Source: CAUZIR01 sp965250195 (GTDB taxonomy: Bacteria > Chloroflexota > Dehalococcoidia > Lucifugimonadales > UBA2962). From it: a stretch of DNA of 64,000 nucleotides. This document shows, piece by piece, positions 63,216 to 64,000 of this stretch (positions are counted from its first letter, which is position 1; every line of letters starts with the position of its first letter). The translations under genes and the position numbers were made by a program. The stretch covers positions 1,860,001 to 1,924,000 of the forward strand of contig OZ252295.1 of the NCBI GenBank assembly GCA_965250195.1, in the 5' to 3' direction. The notes beneath the pieces are model-generated. The model was not told the DNA's origin. It was given only the letters and a program-made list of their open reading frames with translations, and made no database searches.

Positions 63216-63381
63216 CGGTTCCTCCAATTCACGGCTTTTCGCCGAGTCGCCGGGGTTTTTGATTGCCTGTTAGGTGTTACGTGGCCTGTTCCGACGCTGG
63301 ATCGGGGCGTGTATGTAAGCAGAGACTTACGGTGATGTCAAACTTCGCTTGCCTGGTTTTCTTACCCGGTGCTCGATTTCT

Positions 63382-63584
63382 GCTTTTTGGGGGCCAGCCC
63401 CCAAACCCCACGTAGGGGGTTCGCACCCCCTAAGAACCCCCGATGGCTTGATTGGTGAGCAAGGTGAATTGCGAGGCGATGAGGCCATGAGCCGAAGAGC
63501 CCTGACTGGCCGGGCGAAGCCCGTGCGGAGCAGCCGATGAGGGCTCGCGCGAAGAGCCCTAGAGCGAGGCCCCCGAGCGGAGAA
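63382..63584 (-). repeat. Dispersed intergenic repeat, copy R6 (longest form, inverted)
   Basis: Read on the minus strand it begins GTTCTCCGCTCGGGGGCCTC, passes the MFS stop codon, and includes CCGCACGGGCTTCGCCCGGC. It then continues GGGCTCTTCGG, CTCATGGCCTCATCG and the tail with GGTTCTTAGGGGGTGCGAAC, ending in a GGGGGCTGGCCCCC hairpin. It shares core and tail with R2, and core plus outer half with R4 and R5. Confidence 0.78.
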
Positions 63585-64000
63585 CACCGGGCCGGGACCA
63601 GTGGAGCAGGGCGGAGATTACTATGGCCAGCAGGGCCATGCCGAGGATCAGGGCGACGGCCCCGTCGTATCGGTTGAAGGCGTCGAAAAATAGCCCGCCC
63701 GCCAGCGCCCCGAGGCCGCCGGAGACCTGGTGCACCATCGAGACGATGCCGCTGACCGTGCCCAAATACCGAGACCCGAATATCTGCCCGGCGAAGATCA
63801 CCCCTAGCGGCGCTGTGATGAAGAACGTTGAACCGTAGAGCAGGGCGAAGACCATGATGGAGGGGGTGCTCTGGCTGTTGAGGATGAACGCGAAGATGCC
63901 CGTACGGATGACGAAGCACAGCACGGCGGGCACGGCAGGGCCGTAACGGTCGGAAAGGTAGCCGGAGACCAACACGCCACCGAGCGCCGTCAGGCCCATG
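63559..64000 (-). CDS. MFS transporter, C-terminal part (window edge)
   Basis: The last 147 residues of a major-facilitator protein; the gene runs off the right edge. Visible are helices GGVLVSGYLSDRYGP (the loop motif GxLSDRYG), GTVSGIVSMVHQVSGGLGALAGGLFFDA and ALILGMALLAIVISALLHW. It resembles monocarboxylate/oxalate-formate-type MFS members. The final LRSGASL and TAG come from dispersed repeat R6. Confidence 0.85.
   Translation of the reverse strand, partial: MGLTALGGVLVSGYLSDRYGPAVPAVLCFVIRTGIFAFILNSQSTPSIMVFALLYGSTFFITAPLGVIFAGQIFGSRYLGTVSGIVSMVHQVSGGLGALAGGLFFDAFNRYDGAVALILGMALLAIVISALLHWSRPGVLRSGASL

Overview
The window looks like high-GC chromosomal DNA from a free-living bacterium, most likely a Chloroflexota lineage of the marine SAR202/Dehalococcoidia type. 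That placement is inference: there is no rRNA here, and it rests on the mix of families (repeated phosphotriesterase-like hydrolases, luciferase-like flavin oxidoreductases, an enolase-superfamily dehydratase, MBL-fold hydrolases, short-chain dehydrogenases, MMPL transporters) that is known to be expanded in those genomes. GTG and TTG starts are common.

Layout. 0-8.4 kb: a catabolic block with a truncated zinc alcohol dehydrogenase, a glycine-betaine-type binding protein, a dual-specificity phosphatase, an enolase-superfamily dehydratase head-to-head with an RraA/HMG-aldolase-type protein, a DmpA/NylC-type peptidase, and three tandem phosphotriesterase-like hydrolases. 8.8-12.1 kb: error-prone polymerase DnaE2. 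12.1-26 kb: small enzymes (SnoaL-like, VOC, DUF427, two tandem GNATs), the polyamine pair speD-speE, a B3/B4 protein, a cold-type RRM protein, PcrA helicase, a copper ATPase with a YHS partner, a lipoprotein, and an MMPL gene cut by an in-frame stop. 26-38.4 kb: tRNA-Leu, cupin plus flavin oxidoreductase, three tandem MBL hydrolases, a second flavin oxidoreductase, an acyl-CoA module (thioesterase, acyl-CoA ligase, 3-hydroxyacyl-CoA dehydrogenase) with a MetE-like protein, a fourth phosphotriesterase-like gene, then tRNA-Phe and tRNA-Gly. 38.7-44.2 kb: NHL propeller, GNAT, SRPBCC, YjbR-like, cupin, ABM, dihaem cytochrome c and an aminopropyltransferase-like protein.

44.2-51 kb differs by eye: lower GC, larger gaps and secreted proteins. 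It holds a very large CSLREA / thrombospondin-type-3 / MopE-repeat protein interrupted by a single TAG, and an HtrA-like protease lipoprotein bracketed by two near-identical attachment-site-like repeats, one abutting a tRNA-Met-like 3' half. It reads as a remnant of one or more integrative elements. 51-64 kb: two thioredoxin-like proteins, a second broken MMPL gene, an EamA transporter, two SDRs, small secreted or PH-domain proteins, a GSA-aminomutase-type aminotransferase, a DapA-family protein, a DinB/maleylpyruvate-isomerase-type protein and a truncated MFS transporter.

Two themes cut across the window. First, a dispersed intergenic repeat family (at least six copies) sits against gene ends and in two cases supplies the C-terminus and stop codon of unrelated proteins. 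Second, at least three long genes are each broken by a single lesion (TAA, TAG, one-base deletion). These may be decay, recoding or assembly errors. No CRISPR array, rRNA, intact integrase or intact transposase was seen.
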